Below are positions 16,292-24,908 of a DNA stretch of 64,000 nt, one piece after another. Each line of letters begins with the position of its first letter. Within the stretch, counting starts at the first letter, position 1. Where the stretch lies: NCBI GenBank assembly GCA_965267485.1, contig OZ254080.1, positions 248,001 through 312,000 on the forward strand, written 5' to 3'. This DNA is from JANQJA01 sp965267485 (GTDB lineage Bacteria; Pseudomonadota; Gammaproteobacteria; Pseudomonadales; Azotimanducaceae). The notes under the pieces were generated by a model. That model was not told the DNA's origin. It worked only from the letters and a program-made list of their open reading frames with translations, and searched no databases. The position numbers and the translations under genes are program-made.

Positions 16292-17698
16292 TCAGGCGGG
16301 GCGCCAGTTGCCGTGGAAGCCGTAGGGGACGCGGTGGTCCAGGTGCGCGCGGGCAAGCGGGTCGCCGCTGAGGTTGTTGGCGTCGAGGATCATGAGGTGG
16401 GACTTGTCGGTTTCGGCGTTGTAGACGACCGACAACAGGTAGCCTTCACCCTCGCTGGCGTTCTCCGACTTCGGCACGAAGACCGCCTCTGATACGCCGA
16501 ATTCGGCGGGCAGGCTGAATGTCTCGAGCCTGCCGGACTCATGATCAACGTGGCCAATCGCGTTGAAGCCACCGGCCTTCGCGGGCGCATCGCCGTCGCA
16601 CAGCATGTAGCCATGGCGGTACCCTTCGCAGGCGTGGCGCTCGTCCAGTCGGCCGAACTCGCAGTTCACATCCTGCAGCACCTCGGTGCGATAGTCGTCG
16701 GTGTTGGCCCCGAGATCGAGCGTCCAGCGGTTGAGCGTCGCGCGTGTCTCGCTGGCATCTCCTGCGGACCCGTCGGCGTTGGGGAACAGCGGCGCGCGTT
16801 TGTATTCTGAGACATCGCATGTCACCACCTCGCCTTCGTTCCAAGCGTTCATCGGGTGGAAGACGTAGCTCGCCTCGCTCCGGAACCACCGTATGTCGTC
16901 GGTGCTGCCATCGCGGCGCATCACGCCAATGTAGTTGCCTTTCTCTGGCTCCCACGCAAAGGCGGGACCGCCGGCGATCGCGCGGTCCAGTGATCCCGTC
17001 AGCGGCATGATGGGAAACACCACGTAATCCCGCGTCACCATGAAGTCATGCACCATCGCCCCATAGGGCGCATCGAAGAACTGTGAGATGACGAGCTTTC
17101 CGTTCCTGTCGACGACGTGATACGACATCTTGTTCGACAGCATCCCGTCGACGCTGTAGCCGAAGAACACCATCTCGCCGGTTTCCGGGTCGATCTTCGG
17201 GTGGGCTGTCATTGGCCCCACCAGCGAGTCGTCGAATGTCCAGGCTCCGCGTGACTCGAGGGTGTGTGGGTCGAGTTCGAATGGTGCGTGGCCCTCCTCG
17301 AGCGCCAGCAGCTTGTTGCCGTGCCAGACGATGTTGGTATTGGCGAGGCCGTCAGTATCGACGCCCTGCACGCTCGGGTCGGTATCCATCGGATTGAACG
17401 GGTTAAAGAGCGATCGCCCGGCCTCGCGTTCACGCTTGAACTTGACCGTTCTTGGCCAGCGATTGCGGTACGAGACCTTGCCGTCTTCGATGTGAAACGC
17501 GTGGATCATGCCGTCGCCCGCAAACCAGTGATAGCCGGCGCGCGGCGCGAACTGCGGGTTGGGTCCGTTGCGGTAGAAGGTGCCGTTCAGGTCTCGCGGC
17601 ACTTCGCCCTCGACGATCAGGTCGCTGGCATCGCATTCCATGTGGATTGGCGCGAAACCGCCAACGAGATTCGGATGATGGGGGAACGGTTCGCTCAT
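16292..17698 (-). CDS. Carotenoid oxygenase family protein
   Basis: A 468-residue seven-bladed propeller dioxygenase of the carotenoid cleavage/lignostilbene oxygenase family, which cleaves conjugated double bonds with a non-heme iron held by four histidines. Candidate ligands are in MTAHPKIDPETGE, YGAMVHDFMVTRDYVVFP, ASYVFHPMNAWNEG and the C-terminal VPYGFHGNWRPA. The N-terminal LNGTFYRNGPNPQFAP is a family hallmark. ATG at 17698 has AGGTG upstream; longer in-frame versions are low-complexity. Carotenoid, stilbene and apocarotenoid substrates are all possible. Its stop codon falls inside the repeat array. Confidence 0.93.
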   Translation of the reverse strand: MSEPFPHHPNLVGGFAPIHMECDASDLIVEGEVPRDLNGTFYRNGPNPQFAPRAGYHWFAGDGMIHAFHIEDGKVSYRNRWPRTVKFKREREAGRSLFNPFNPMDTDPSVQGVDTDGLANTNIVWHGNKLLALEEGHAPFELDPHTLESRGAWTFDDSLVGPMTAHPKIDPETGEMVFFGYSVDGMLSNKMSYHVVDRNGKLVISQFFDAPYGAMVHDFMVTRDYVVFPIMPLTGSLDRAIAGGPAFAWEPEKGNYIGVMRRDGSTDDIRWFRSEASYVFHPMNAWNEGEVVTCDVSEYKRAPLFPNADGSAGDASETRATLNRWTLDLGANTDDYRTEVLQDVNCEFGRLDERHACEGYRHGYMLCDGDAPAKAGGFNAIGHVDHESGRLETFSLPAEFGVSEAVFVPKSENASEGEGYLLSVVYNAETDKSHLMILDANNLSGDPLARAHLDHRVPYGFHGNWRPA

Positions 17699-17900
17699 CG
17701 GGTACACCTCACTGTGAAGGATGGTCCGATCTTCGCGCCGGGGCGCAGGCTTTGCAAACCCGCTTCGATGCACCGGCGGAGGAGGCGACAGAACCGGCGC
17801 GGCAGCGACGGGCGGGTGATCATCGGCCGCAGCAACGTCGCCAGCGCCGCTTCGCGCTGTGCTAAAGTGTCTCGGAAAGTGCCGAATCCAAGCGAGCTTC

Positions 17901-18284
17901 ATGAACCTCGAGAAAGTCGTTTTCGCCTTCACCATCATTCTTGCGCTGACGCTGAACTTTGGCTTCTTCGTTGGCGAGATCGACAATCCGGCGCACCATC
18001 ATGTGTTCGAACTGTACGCTGCCATTTTCGTCAACTTCGTCGCGACGATACTGAAGTTCGGCGATCGCTCCCATATGGGGGCGGTACTCCTCGCCACCAG
18101 CCTCGTCGCCGATATTCAGCTGGTCGCCGCCGCGTGTGTCTGGGCGTATTCCGTTCACATCGCGGAGATCGGCATGACGCCCGACGTCATGGCCAGCATC
18201 GTCTCGCTTGCGGGTGGCGCGCTGCTCGCCAACGTCATCTCGGTGACCCTGCTTACCATCGAAACCGTGATGCTGCGCCGATAG
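17901..18284 (+). CDS. Small four-helix membrane protein (DUF6394-like)
   Basis: A 127-residue protein with about four transmembrane helices: residues 5-22, 31-46, 55-75 and 92-120. Conserved-looking loops are NFGFFVGEIDNPAHHHVFELYAA and KFGDRSHMGAVLLATSLVADIQL. It resembles a small family found next to K+ channel genes in Gammaproteobacteria, which I recall as DUF6394; that assignment is from memory. It lies 19 bases upstream of a TrkA-domain channel gene and is probably co-transcribed, so it may be a channel accessory subunit. Confidence 0.75.
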   Translation: MNLEKVVFAFTIILALTLNFGFFVGEIDNPAHHHVFELYAAIFVNFVATILKFGDRSHMGAVLLATSLVADIQLVAAACVWAYSVHIAEIGMTPDVMASIVSLAGGALLANVISVTLLTIETVMLRR

Positions 18285-18303
18285 GCCCGCGAGGCACCGC
18301 GCC

Positions 18304-19995
18304 ATGAACTCCGTGATCTTTCTCATCCTGCGCCAGATGCGCGGGCCGCTGCTGCTGCTGTCTGCGGTCTATGCGGTCGCGACGCTGGGGCTTACGCTGA
18401 TTCCGGGGGTGGATGACGAGGGCAATACATGGCACATGTCCTTCTTCCACGCCTTCTACTTTGTTTCGTTCATGGGAACGACCATCGGTTTTGGCGAGAT
18501 CCCTTACACCTTCACCGATGCGCAGCGACTCTGGGCACTGGTCTTTCTCTACATCACCGTCGCAACATGGATCTATACGATCGGCGCCCTCATCAGCCTG
18601 TTGGGCAACGAGAGTCTGAAACAGGCAATCCTCCGCTATCGGTTCGAGCTGCAGGTGCGCCTGATCAGTGAGCCGTTCTTCCTGATCTGTGGGTATGGCG
18701 ATACCGGAAGACAACTCGCTCGCTCGCTGCGCGTGCGCCAATTGCAGTCGGTCGTCCTCGATATTCGCCAGGAACGTATCGACGCGTTGCTGCTCGAGGA
18801 CGACCCGATGTACGTGCCGGGGCTCACGGCCGATGCCGGCGATCCGGACAACCTGATCCTTGCGGGATTGACCCATCCTTCGTGCGAGGCCGTGGTCGCG
18901 ATCACCAACGACAATGCGGTGAATCTGCACATTGCGATCTCGGCCAAGGTGCTGCGCCCGTCGCTCGGGGTGATCTGCCGAGCGGACTCCCACGACGTGG
19001 AGTCAAACATGGCCTCGTTTGGTACTGATTACATCATCGATCCGTACGATCAGTTTGCGAAGAACCTTGCGCTCGCGATCAATGCGCCGTTCCAGTACCT
19101 GCTGGTGGAGTGGTTCCGGGCGGCACGCGGTGAACCGCTGTCCGATATCAAGGACATACCGCGTGGACTGTGGGTCGTCTGCGGCTTCGGGCGGTTCGGG
19201 CGTGCGATCCATGCTGAACTTTCACGCCTTGGCATTCCTGTTCGCGTCATCGAACCGAACGCGGACATCCCGGACCTGCCGCCGGATGTCGTGATCGGGC
19301 CCGGCACCGAGGCCCCCGCGCTGCAGACGGCGAAGATCGAGAACGCGGTCGGGATCATTGCCGGCAGCGACGACGACTCGAACAACCTGTCGATTATCGT
19401 GACGGCCCTGGAGCTGAATCCCGACCTCTTCACCATCGTCAGGCAGACCAACAAATCGAACACGGCCATCTTCGACAGCTCACCCGCCGACATCGTGATG
19501 GAACCGAGCGATGTGATCGCCAGCAAAATCAGAACGCTGCTGACGAACCGGCTGATTGATGACTTCCTGTCGCTGGCGCGCACCCACGACAATGAATGGG
19601 CGCGCGTGCTCGCCGAACAGCTGAAGGCGCTCTCGCCGGATCGATTACCGCATACGTGGGCTGTCACGATTGACGAGTCGGGGGCAGCGGCAGTGCATGC
19701 AGCGCTCGAAGCCGGGAACGAGGTGCGCATCGAGCACCTGCTGCAGAGCCACCTCGATCGCGCACGACGGTGCCGCGCCATGGTTCTGCTCCATGCGAAT
19801 GAAAGCGGTACCTTCTGCATGCCGAGCCTCGAGCAACCGCTCGCGCCCGGCGATCGACTGCTGTTTGCCGGCACGCCACGCTCGGAATCCCAGCTCAGGT
19901 GGAATCTGGCCAACGAAATTGCGCTGCACTACGTGCGTACCGGCGAAACACTCCCGCGATCGGCGGTGTTCCGCTGGCTCGCAGCAAGGCGCTGA
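18304..19995 (+). CDS. Two-TM potassium channel with two RCK (TrkA-N) domains
   Basis: A 563-residue channel-like protein. Two transmembrane helices flank a pore loop with the selectivity filter TTIGFGE (59-65), a variant of TVGYG. Two Rossmann-type RCK domains follow, starting with LICGYGDTGRQLA (about 128) and VVCGFGRFGRAI (about 290), and a TrkA-C-like end includes PLAPGDRLLFAGTP. RCK domains gate K+ flux in response to nucleotides or ions. Both RCK domains are in one chain, unlike channels that recruit free RCK subunits. It follows the small membrane protein gene and ends five bases from a converging dehydrogenase gene. Confidence 0.9.
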   Translation: MNSVIFLILRQMRGPLLLLSAVYAVATLGLTLIPGVDDEGNTWHMSFFHAFYFVSFMGTTIGFGEIPYTFTDAQRLWALVFLYITVATWIYTIGALISLLGNESLKQAILRYRFELQVRLISEPFFLICGYGDTGRQLARSLRVRQLQSVVLDIRQERIDALLLEDDPMYVPGLTADAGDPDNLILAGLTHPSCEAVVAITNDNAVNLHIAISAKVLRPSLGVICRADSHDVESNMASFGTDYIIDPYDQFAKNLALAINAPFQYLLVEWFRAARGEPLSDIKDIPRGLWVVCGFGRFGRAIHAELSRLGIPVRVIEPNADIPDLPPDVVIGPGTEAPALQTAKIENAVGIIAGSDDDSNNLSIIVTALELNPDLFTIVRQTNKSNTAIFDSSPADIVMEPSDVIASKIRTLLTNRLIDDFLSLARTHDNEWARVLAEQLKALSPDRLPHTWAVTIDESGAAAVHAALEAGNEVRIEHLLQSHLDRARRCRAMVLLHANESGTFCMPSLEQPLAPGDRLLFAGTPRSESQLRWNLANEIALHYVRTGETLPRSAVFRWLAARR

Positions 19996-20000
19996 ATCCG

Positions 20001-21026
20001 CTACATCACGAGCACTTTTGCGCCGCGTATCTCGCCTCGCTTGACCTGCAGGAGTGCGGCGTTCGCGTCTTGCAGCTCGAACGTCTCAACGGTGGGAGCG
20101 ATGTCAGCCTGGGCCGCGATCTTCAGAAACTCCGTGATATCCCGGCGGGTGACGTTGGCCACTGACTTGATCTCCTTTTCCTGCCAGAGATGCCGCTCGT
20201 ACTCGAGCGACTGCAGCGCGGCCTGGTCGCCCGCCTCCTTGCGAATGGCGTTGATGACGAGACGTCCGCCCGGCAGCAGGTGCTCAAGTGCCGCCACAAT
20301 CGGCCGCCATGCGGGTGTGGTATCGATGATCGCATGTAGCCTGTGTGGTGGCCGGTCGCCTGTGTCACCGGCCCACACAGCACCGAGTTCCCGCGCGAAC
20401 GCCTGCTCGGCTTCGCTTCGCGCGAAGACATGCACTTCGGCATCGGGAAACCGCTCGCGCACGAGATGCATCACCAGGTGTGCAGAGGCGCCGAACCCGG
20501 TCAGGCCGAGTCGCTGGCCGTTCTCGAGACCGGTCAGGTTCAGTGAACGATAGCCGATTGCACCTGCGCAGAAGAGGGGTGCCGCCGCTGTATCATCGAG
20601 GTCGTCAGGCACCGGGATAGCGAAAGCGGCGGGCACGCACAGGTACTCGGCGTAACCACCGGCGCGGTCACGCCCCGTTGCGAGGAACGCATCGCAGAGG
20701 TTCTCGTTGCCGTGCCGGCATTGCTCACAGTCACCGCAGGCAGAAAAGATCCAGCCGACGCCGACGCGCTCACCAGACGCGAGGCTGTCGACGCCGGGCC
20801 CTGGCTCGTCAACGACCCCGACCACCTGGTGACCTGGAATCATCGGGTAGGACGGCGGCGGCGTTCTGCCTTCGATCTCGTCGAGTTCCGTGTGGCAAAC
20901 GGCGCACGTGCTGACCCTGATCCTGATCTCGCCCGGACCCGGTGACGGCTTCGGCACATCATCGAGTCGCAGCGGCGTCTCCTCGCTCGAGAGGTCGAAG
21001 ACGCGGTCGAGCAGCATGGCTCGCAT
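20001..21026 (-). CDS. Zinc-dependent alcohol dehydrogenase family protein
   Basis: A 341-residue MDR enzyme. The catalytic zinc site is CAVCHTELDE with PMIPGHQVVG; the structural zinc lobe is CGDCEQCRHGNENLC. The cofactor-binding loop LTGFGASAHLVMHLV (GxGxxA variant) is typical of AdhA-type dehydrogenases that handle alcohols or aldehydes with NAD(P). Of several nearby starts (TTG 21050, ATG 21026, ATG 21017), 21026 is used because AGGAG lies 11 bases before it. It is a single gene divergent from the hybrid histidine kinase; the 109-base gap holds both promoters. Confidence 0.9.
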   Translation of the reverse strand: MRAMLLDRVFDLSSEETPLRLDDVPKPSPGPGEIRIRVSTCAVCHTELDEIEGRTPPPSYPMIPGHQVVGVVDEPGPGVDSLASGERVGVGWIFSACGDCEQCRHGNENLCDAFLATGRDRAGGYAEYLCVPAAFAIPVPDDLDDTAAAPLFCAGAIGYRSLNLTGLENGQRLGLTGFGASAHLVMHLVRERFPDAEVHVFARSEAEQAFARELGAVWAGDTGDRPPHRLHAIIDTTPAWRPIVAALEHLLPGGRLVINAIRKEAGDQAALQSLEYERHLWQEKEIKSVANVTRRDITEFLKIAAQADIAPTVETFELQDANAALLQVKRGEIRGAKVLVM

Positions 21027-21135
21027 GAAAGGCTGGTCTCCTGCACGCAAGGTCTGCTATCAATATAGCGGCACAAAGTAGCTGTACTCAAGAATCGCCC
21101 GCAGTGTGTCGACAAATGAGATTCGCAAGCCTGAT

Positions 21136-23793
21136 ATGACGACAATGTCGCCGATCATTCCGGAGCACGAAGTTGCGCCGACGCAGCACAAGCAGTGGCG
21201 TGAATCACTGCTGAGTCTGCTCGTCGTCCTTTTCTCGGTCATTTCGCTGCCGGTGCTGATCAATGAGGTCATCTACCGGGAGGACTGGCTGGTGCCGGTG
21301 CTGGCGTGGCTCGTGCTGCCGCTGCTTGTCGCAACGAGGGGGATGATTGGCCTCTGGGCACGTGCCGGTGTGCTTACCGCAATGTTGCTGCTGCTCGGCG
21401 CCTGGACGATCTACTCGGCGGGCCTGATGGGCGGTGGGCGGACGCTGATGGGCGCGGCGACCATTCTCGGTGCGCTGCTGCTGGGTCGCCGCTTCGGACT
21501 CGCGATGTTTGCGATGTCCTGTACGACGATCGGCCTGATCGGCTGGGCCGCAGTCACCGGGCTGATCGGATTCGCAGCGCCCTTTGACGAGTCGCCCAAT
21601 ACATTCGGGCTGTGGGGCAGCTATTTCGGTACGTTTGTTATCGGGGTCGGCGTCATGCTGACTGCCGTCCTCTACGTCACCGAGACGCTGGAAGACCTGG
21701 CAGACAACCTTCGCACCCAGATGCGACGTCGGGAAGAAGTGGAGGCTGCCGAGCGTGAAAGCTCACAGCAGATTCACTTTCTGACCGACCACATCAATGA
21801 CATTCTCTGGACCGCGGACCTCGATCTCAATTTCACCTACATCAGCGACTCGATCCTTCGAACCCGTGGCTATACCCCCGAGGAGGTCAAGCAGATCGGA
21901 CTCGCCGGCTCGCTCGCGCTCGAATCGCCAGAGTTTGCCAAGGCCCTGCTGGACGCCGAGCTGAGCAAGGAAGGTAGCGCCGACCCGAACCGGAGCGTTC
22001 GCCTGGAGACGCGTCTGACGACAAAGGACGGGCGCGGAATCGATGCCGAGATCAACGTCAGTTTCATCAGGGATGACGATGGGCAGCCAATTGGCATCAT
22101 CGGTGTCACGCGCGACATCAGCGAACGGAAGCGGCTCGAGTCGGCAATGGACTCCGTGATTCGCGGCGCACGGAAGTCCGGTGACGCCGGTTTCTTCGAC
22201 GCCCTCACCGAGAATCTCGCCAACGTACTGGGCGCACATACCGTGTTCATCGGCAGGCTCACCGGTGTCGACGACGTTGAGACGATCTCCGGGTGGCAGC
22301 AGGGGAGCCATATCGAGAACTTCACGTACTCGCTGCGACATACACCGTGCGCGGAGGTCTTTGAGCGATCACTCTGCAGCTATGGCAGGGACGTCCAGTC
22401 GCAGTTTCCCGACGATGAGATGCTGGTTTCGATGGGTATCGAAGCCTATGTGGGTACGGTACTGACCGACGACGATGACAAGCCGATCGGTATTCTCGCC
22501 TGCTTCGATGACAAGCCCATCGACGATGTCTCCATGGCCGAAGATCTGCTGACCATCTTCGCAGCCCATGCCTCCCTTGAACTTTCCCGGCAGCAGGCCG
22601 TTGAAGAGCGCGAGTCGATCAGCGTTCAGCTTCAGCAGGCCCAGAAGCTCGAATCGGTCGGGCAGCTTACAGGCGGTATCGCACATGACTTCAACAACCT
22701 GCTGGTCGTCATTCAGGGTTTTGCCGAACTGGCGGAGGAGAGTGCCGAGGGTAACCAGCTACTGAAGGATTGCCTCAAGGGCATTCGCGAGGGCACCGAC
22801 CGTGCTGCGGCGCTGACCCGCCAGCTGTTGTCTTTCAGCCGGCGTCAGGTCATCGACACGCGCCCGATTGACCCGGCCGAACTGCTCGAACGCAGCACGG
22901 CCATGCTGTCCCGGTTACTGCCCGAGAGCATTGAGTACTCGCTCGACGTCGAGCCGGGTCTCTATACGATCAAGGCCGATGCCGGCCAGATCGAGCAGGC
23001 CATCGTCAATCTCGTGCTGAACGCCCGCGACGCCATGCCGAATGGCGGCGTCCTCAGGGTCTCTGCCCGCAACGTGGTGCTCGATGCCGCGTTTGTCGAT
23101 GCGCATCCCGGTTCGTCCGCCGGGGGACACATTCTGGTCACGGTGGCCGACACCGGTGAGGGTATGTCTCCGGAGGTCATCGAGCGTGTCTTCGAGCCCT
23201 TCTTTACGACCAAGCCGGACGGGCTGGGTACCGGCCTCGGGCTCTCGGTTGTCTTCGGGATCGTCAAACAGCATTCAGGCTTCATTGATCTGCAGAGTCG
23301 GCCCGACGAAGGCACAGAGGTGCGATTGTACCTGCCGGCGAGTGATCGCCATGCCGAGGACATTGAATCAGACGCGCGGATGGCGGTGCGTGGTGGCAGC
23401 GAGACGATCCTGGTCGTGGAGGATGAGCCTGCAGTGCGTACGCTGGCTTCTACCTTCCTGACGCGCGAGGGCTATTGCGTCATCGAGGCAGAAGACGGCG
23501 AGCGGGCGGTAGATCAGTTCGCGGCGCACCGGCAGGAGATCTCGCTGGTGTTGCTCGATGTCGTCTTGCCGAAATTGAACGGCCGCGAGGTGATGGACCG
23601 TATTCGTGCGATCGACCCATCAGCCAGAGTCCTGTTGACCAGCGGCTACTCGGCAGACGGGATACACACGGGATTTGTCCTCGAAGAAGATTTGCTGCTC
23701 CTGCAGAAGCCATATAAGCGCGACTCGCTGCTGCGGAAGGTGCGCGAGACGCTGGATGCGCCACTCGATCGCGTCGTGCCGCCGCCTGCCTGA
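21136..23793 (+). CDS. Membrane hybrid sensor histidine kinase with PAS, GAF and receiver domains
   Basis: An 885-residue hybrid kinase. In order: five to six transmembrane helices (about 25-190), a coiled linker, a PAS domain (HFLTDHINDILWTADLDLNF), a GAF domain (VLGAHTVFIGRL to ILACFDDKPI), HisKA with the phospho-acceptor His in GGIAHDFNN (about residue 517), an ATPase domain with NLVLNARDAM and GLGTGLGLSVV, and a C-terminal receiver with the phospho-Asp in LVLLDVVLP (about 805). It senses a membrane or intracellular cue; there is no cognate DNA-binding regulator next door. The start is unclear: GTG at 21106 and ATG at 21145 are alternatives and none has a clear Shine-Dalgarno. Confidence 0.88.
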   Translation: MTTMSPIIPEHEVAPTQHKQWRESLLSLLVVLFSVISLPVLINEVIYREDWLVPVLAWLVLPLLVATRGMIGLWARAGVLTAMLLLLGAWTIYSAGLMGGGRTLMGAATILGALLLGRRFGLAMFAMSCTTIGLIGWAAVTGLIGFAAPFDESPNTFGLWGSYFGTFVIGVGVMLTAVLYVTETLEDLADNLRTQMRRREEVEAAERESSQQIHFLTDHINDILWTADLDLNFTYISDSILRTRGYTPEEVKQIGLAGSLALESPEFAKALLDAELSKEGSADPNRSVRLETRLTTKDGRGIDAEINVSFIRDDDGQPIGIIGVTRDISERKRLESAMDSVIRGARKSGDAGFFDALTENLANVLGAHTVFIGRLTGVDDVETISGWQQGSHIENFTYSLRHTPCAEVFERSLCSYGRDVQSQFPDDEMLVSMGIEAYVGTVLTDDDDKPIGILACFDDKPIDDVSMAEDLLTIFAAHASLELSRQQAVEERESISVQLQQAQKLESVGQLTGGIAHDFNNLLVVIQGFAELAEESAEGNQLLKDCLKGIREGTDRAAALTRQLLSFSRRQVIDTRPIDPAELLERSTAMLSRLLPESIEYSLDVEPGLYTIKADAGQIEQAIVNLVLNARDAMPNGGVLRVSARNVVLDAAFVDAHPGSSAGGHILVTVADTGEGMSPEVIERVFEPFFTTKPDGLGTGLGLSVVFGIVKQHSGFIDLQSRPDEGTEVRLYLPASDRHAEDIESDARMAVRGGSETILVVEDEPAVRTLASTFLTREGYCVIEAEDGERAVDQFAAHRQEISLVLLDVVLPKLNGREVMDRIRAIDPSARVLLTSGYSADGIHTGFVLEEDLLLLQKPYKRDSLLRKVRETLDAPLDRVVPPPA

Positions 23794-23827
23794 CGGCGGG
23801 CACGCCTGCGCTTGGTCGTTGCCGTGG

Positions 23828-24874
23828 CTATGCGGTGACGCGTTTGATGACGTCGCAGGCTTCCGCCAGCGATTCCGTGCGTTCTTTCCACGTCTCACCG
23901 CCCGTCGACAGCCGCATCGTGGTCACGCCGACTTCCTTGTAGATGCGCAGACGCTCCTTGATCATGTCTTCGGTGCCGATGAGGTTGGTCTTCAGCACCA
24001 TCTCGTCGGGCACAGCGCGAATTGCCTGGTCTTTCTTGCCCTCAACCCAGAGCTTCTGGACCTCGATGGCGGCGTCTTCGTAGCCTGCGCGCCGGAAAGC
24101 ATCGTTGTAGAAATTCGTTTGCGCCGAACCCATGCCGCCGAGCGTGAAGGCCATGGCGGGGCGACGATCATCAATCATCTTCTCGACATGATCGCCCACC
24201 TCGAAGCTGCCGCCGACCTGGATGTCGATGTCGGCGAGGGTGCGTCCGGACTTCTCCAGGCCCCGCTTCAGCGGTTCCATGAAGACGTCGGCGTGCTCGG
24301 GAATGAATGACGTGCCAAGCCAGCCGTTGGCCAACTCGCCGGTCAGCTCCATTGATTTGGGGCCGAGCGTCGCGAGATAGATCGGCAGGTTCGGGCGCGG
24401 TGGTTGCGACAGCCTGATGGGTTTGCCCTCACCGCCGGGACGCGGCAGCACGTAATGCTTGCCGTCGTACTGCACGCGTTCACCGCTGAGGCCGAGGCGG
24501 ATGATCTCGATACACTCACGCAGACGGCCGAGCGGGTGCGCAAAGGCGGCGCCGTGCAGCCCTTCGACGACCTGTGGGCCACTGACACCGAGTCCCAGGA
24601 CGAAGCGGTCATTCGACACCGTCGCAAGACTCTGCGAGGTCATTGCAATCATCGGCGGCACGCGCGAACTGATCTGGATGATGCCGGTGCCGAGCTTGAT
24701 GCGCTCGGTGCGCGCGGCGACGTAGGCGAGTGGCACGATCGCATCCATGCCCCACGCCTCGGCTGACCACACGTGGTCGACGCCCATCTTGTCGGCCTGC
24801 ACGGTGTAGTCGACGAGTTCATCCCAGTCCTGGCCGTTGTAGTACGCGCTGCCGATTCCGATTGCTGTCTTCAT
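23828..24874 (-). CDS. LLM-class flavin-dependent oxidoreductase (F420-type)
   Basis: A 348-residue luciferase-like TIM-barrel oxidoreductase. Family segments include HVWSAEAWGMDAIVPLAYVA, RIKLGTGIIQISSRVPPMIAMT, RFVLGLGVSGPQVVEGLHG and PIYLATLGPKSMELTGELANGW, resembling the coenzyme-F420-dependent subgroup rather than bacterial luciferase. ATG 24874 is preceded by AGGGG and opens the barrel; the upstream in-frame extension from 24946 is discarded. Substrate unknown. It lies 34 bases downstream of the metallo-beta-lactamase gene on the same strand. Two more LLM genes are in the window. Confidence 0.88.
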   Translation of the reverse strand: MKTAIGIGSAYYNGQDWDELVDYTVQADKMGVDHVWSAEAWGMDAIVPLAYVAARTERIKLGTGIIQISSRVPPMIAMTSQSLATVSNDRFVLGLGVSGPQVVEGLHGAAFAHPLGRLRECIEIIRLGLSGERVQYDGKHYVLPRPGGEGKPIRLSQPPRPNLPIYLATLGPKSMELTGELANGWLGTSFIPEHADVFMEPLKRGLEKSGRTLADIDIQVGGSFEVGDHVEKMIDDRRPAMAFTLGGMGSAQTNFYNDAFRRAGYEDAAIEVQKLWVEGKKDQAIRAVPDEMVLKTNLIGTEDMIKERLRIYKEVGVTTMRLSTGGETWKERTESLAEACDVIKRVTA

Positions 24875-24908
24875 GTCATCCCCTCTGTGTTCAGATCGCC
24901 TAGCATAG

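Noticed and set aside
21116..21139. Short leader frame whose TGA overlaps the histidine kinase ATG
   Set aside because: No Shine-Dalgarno for either frame; considered coincidental.
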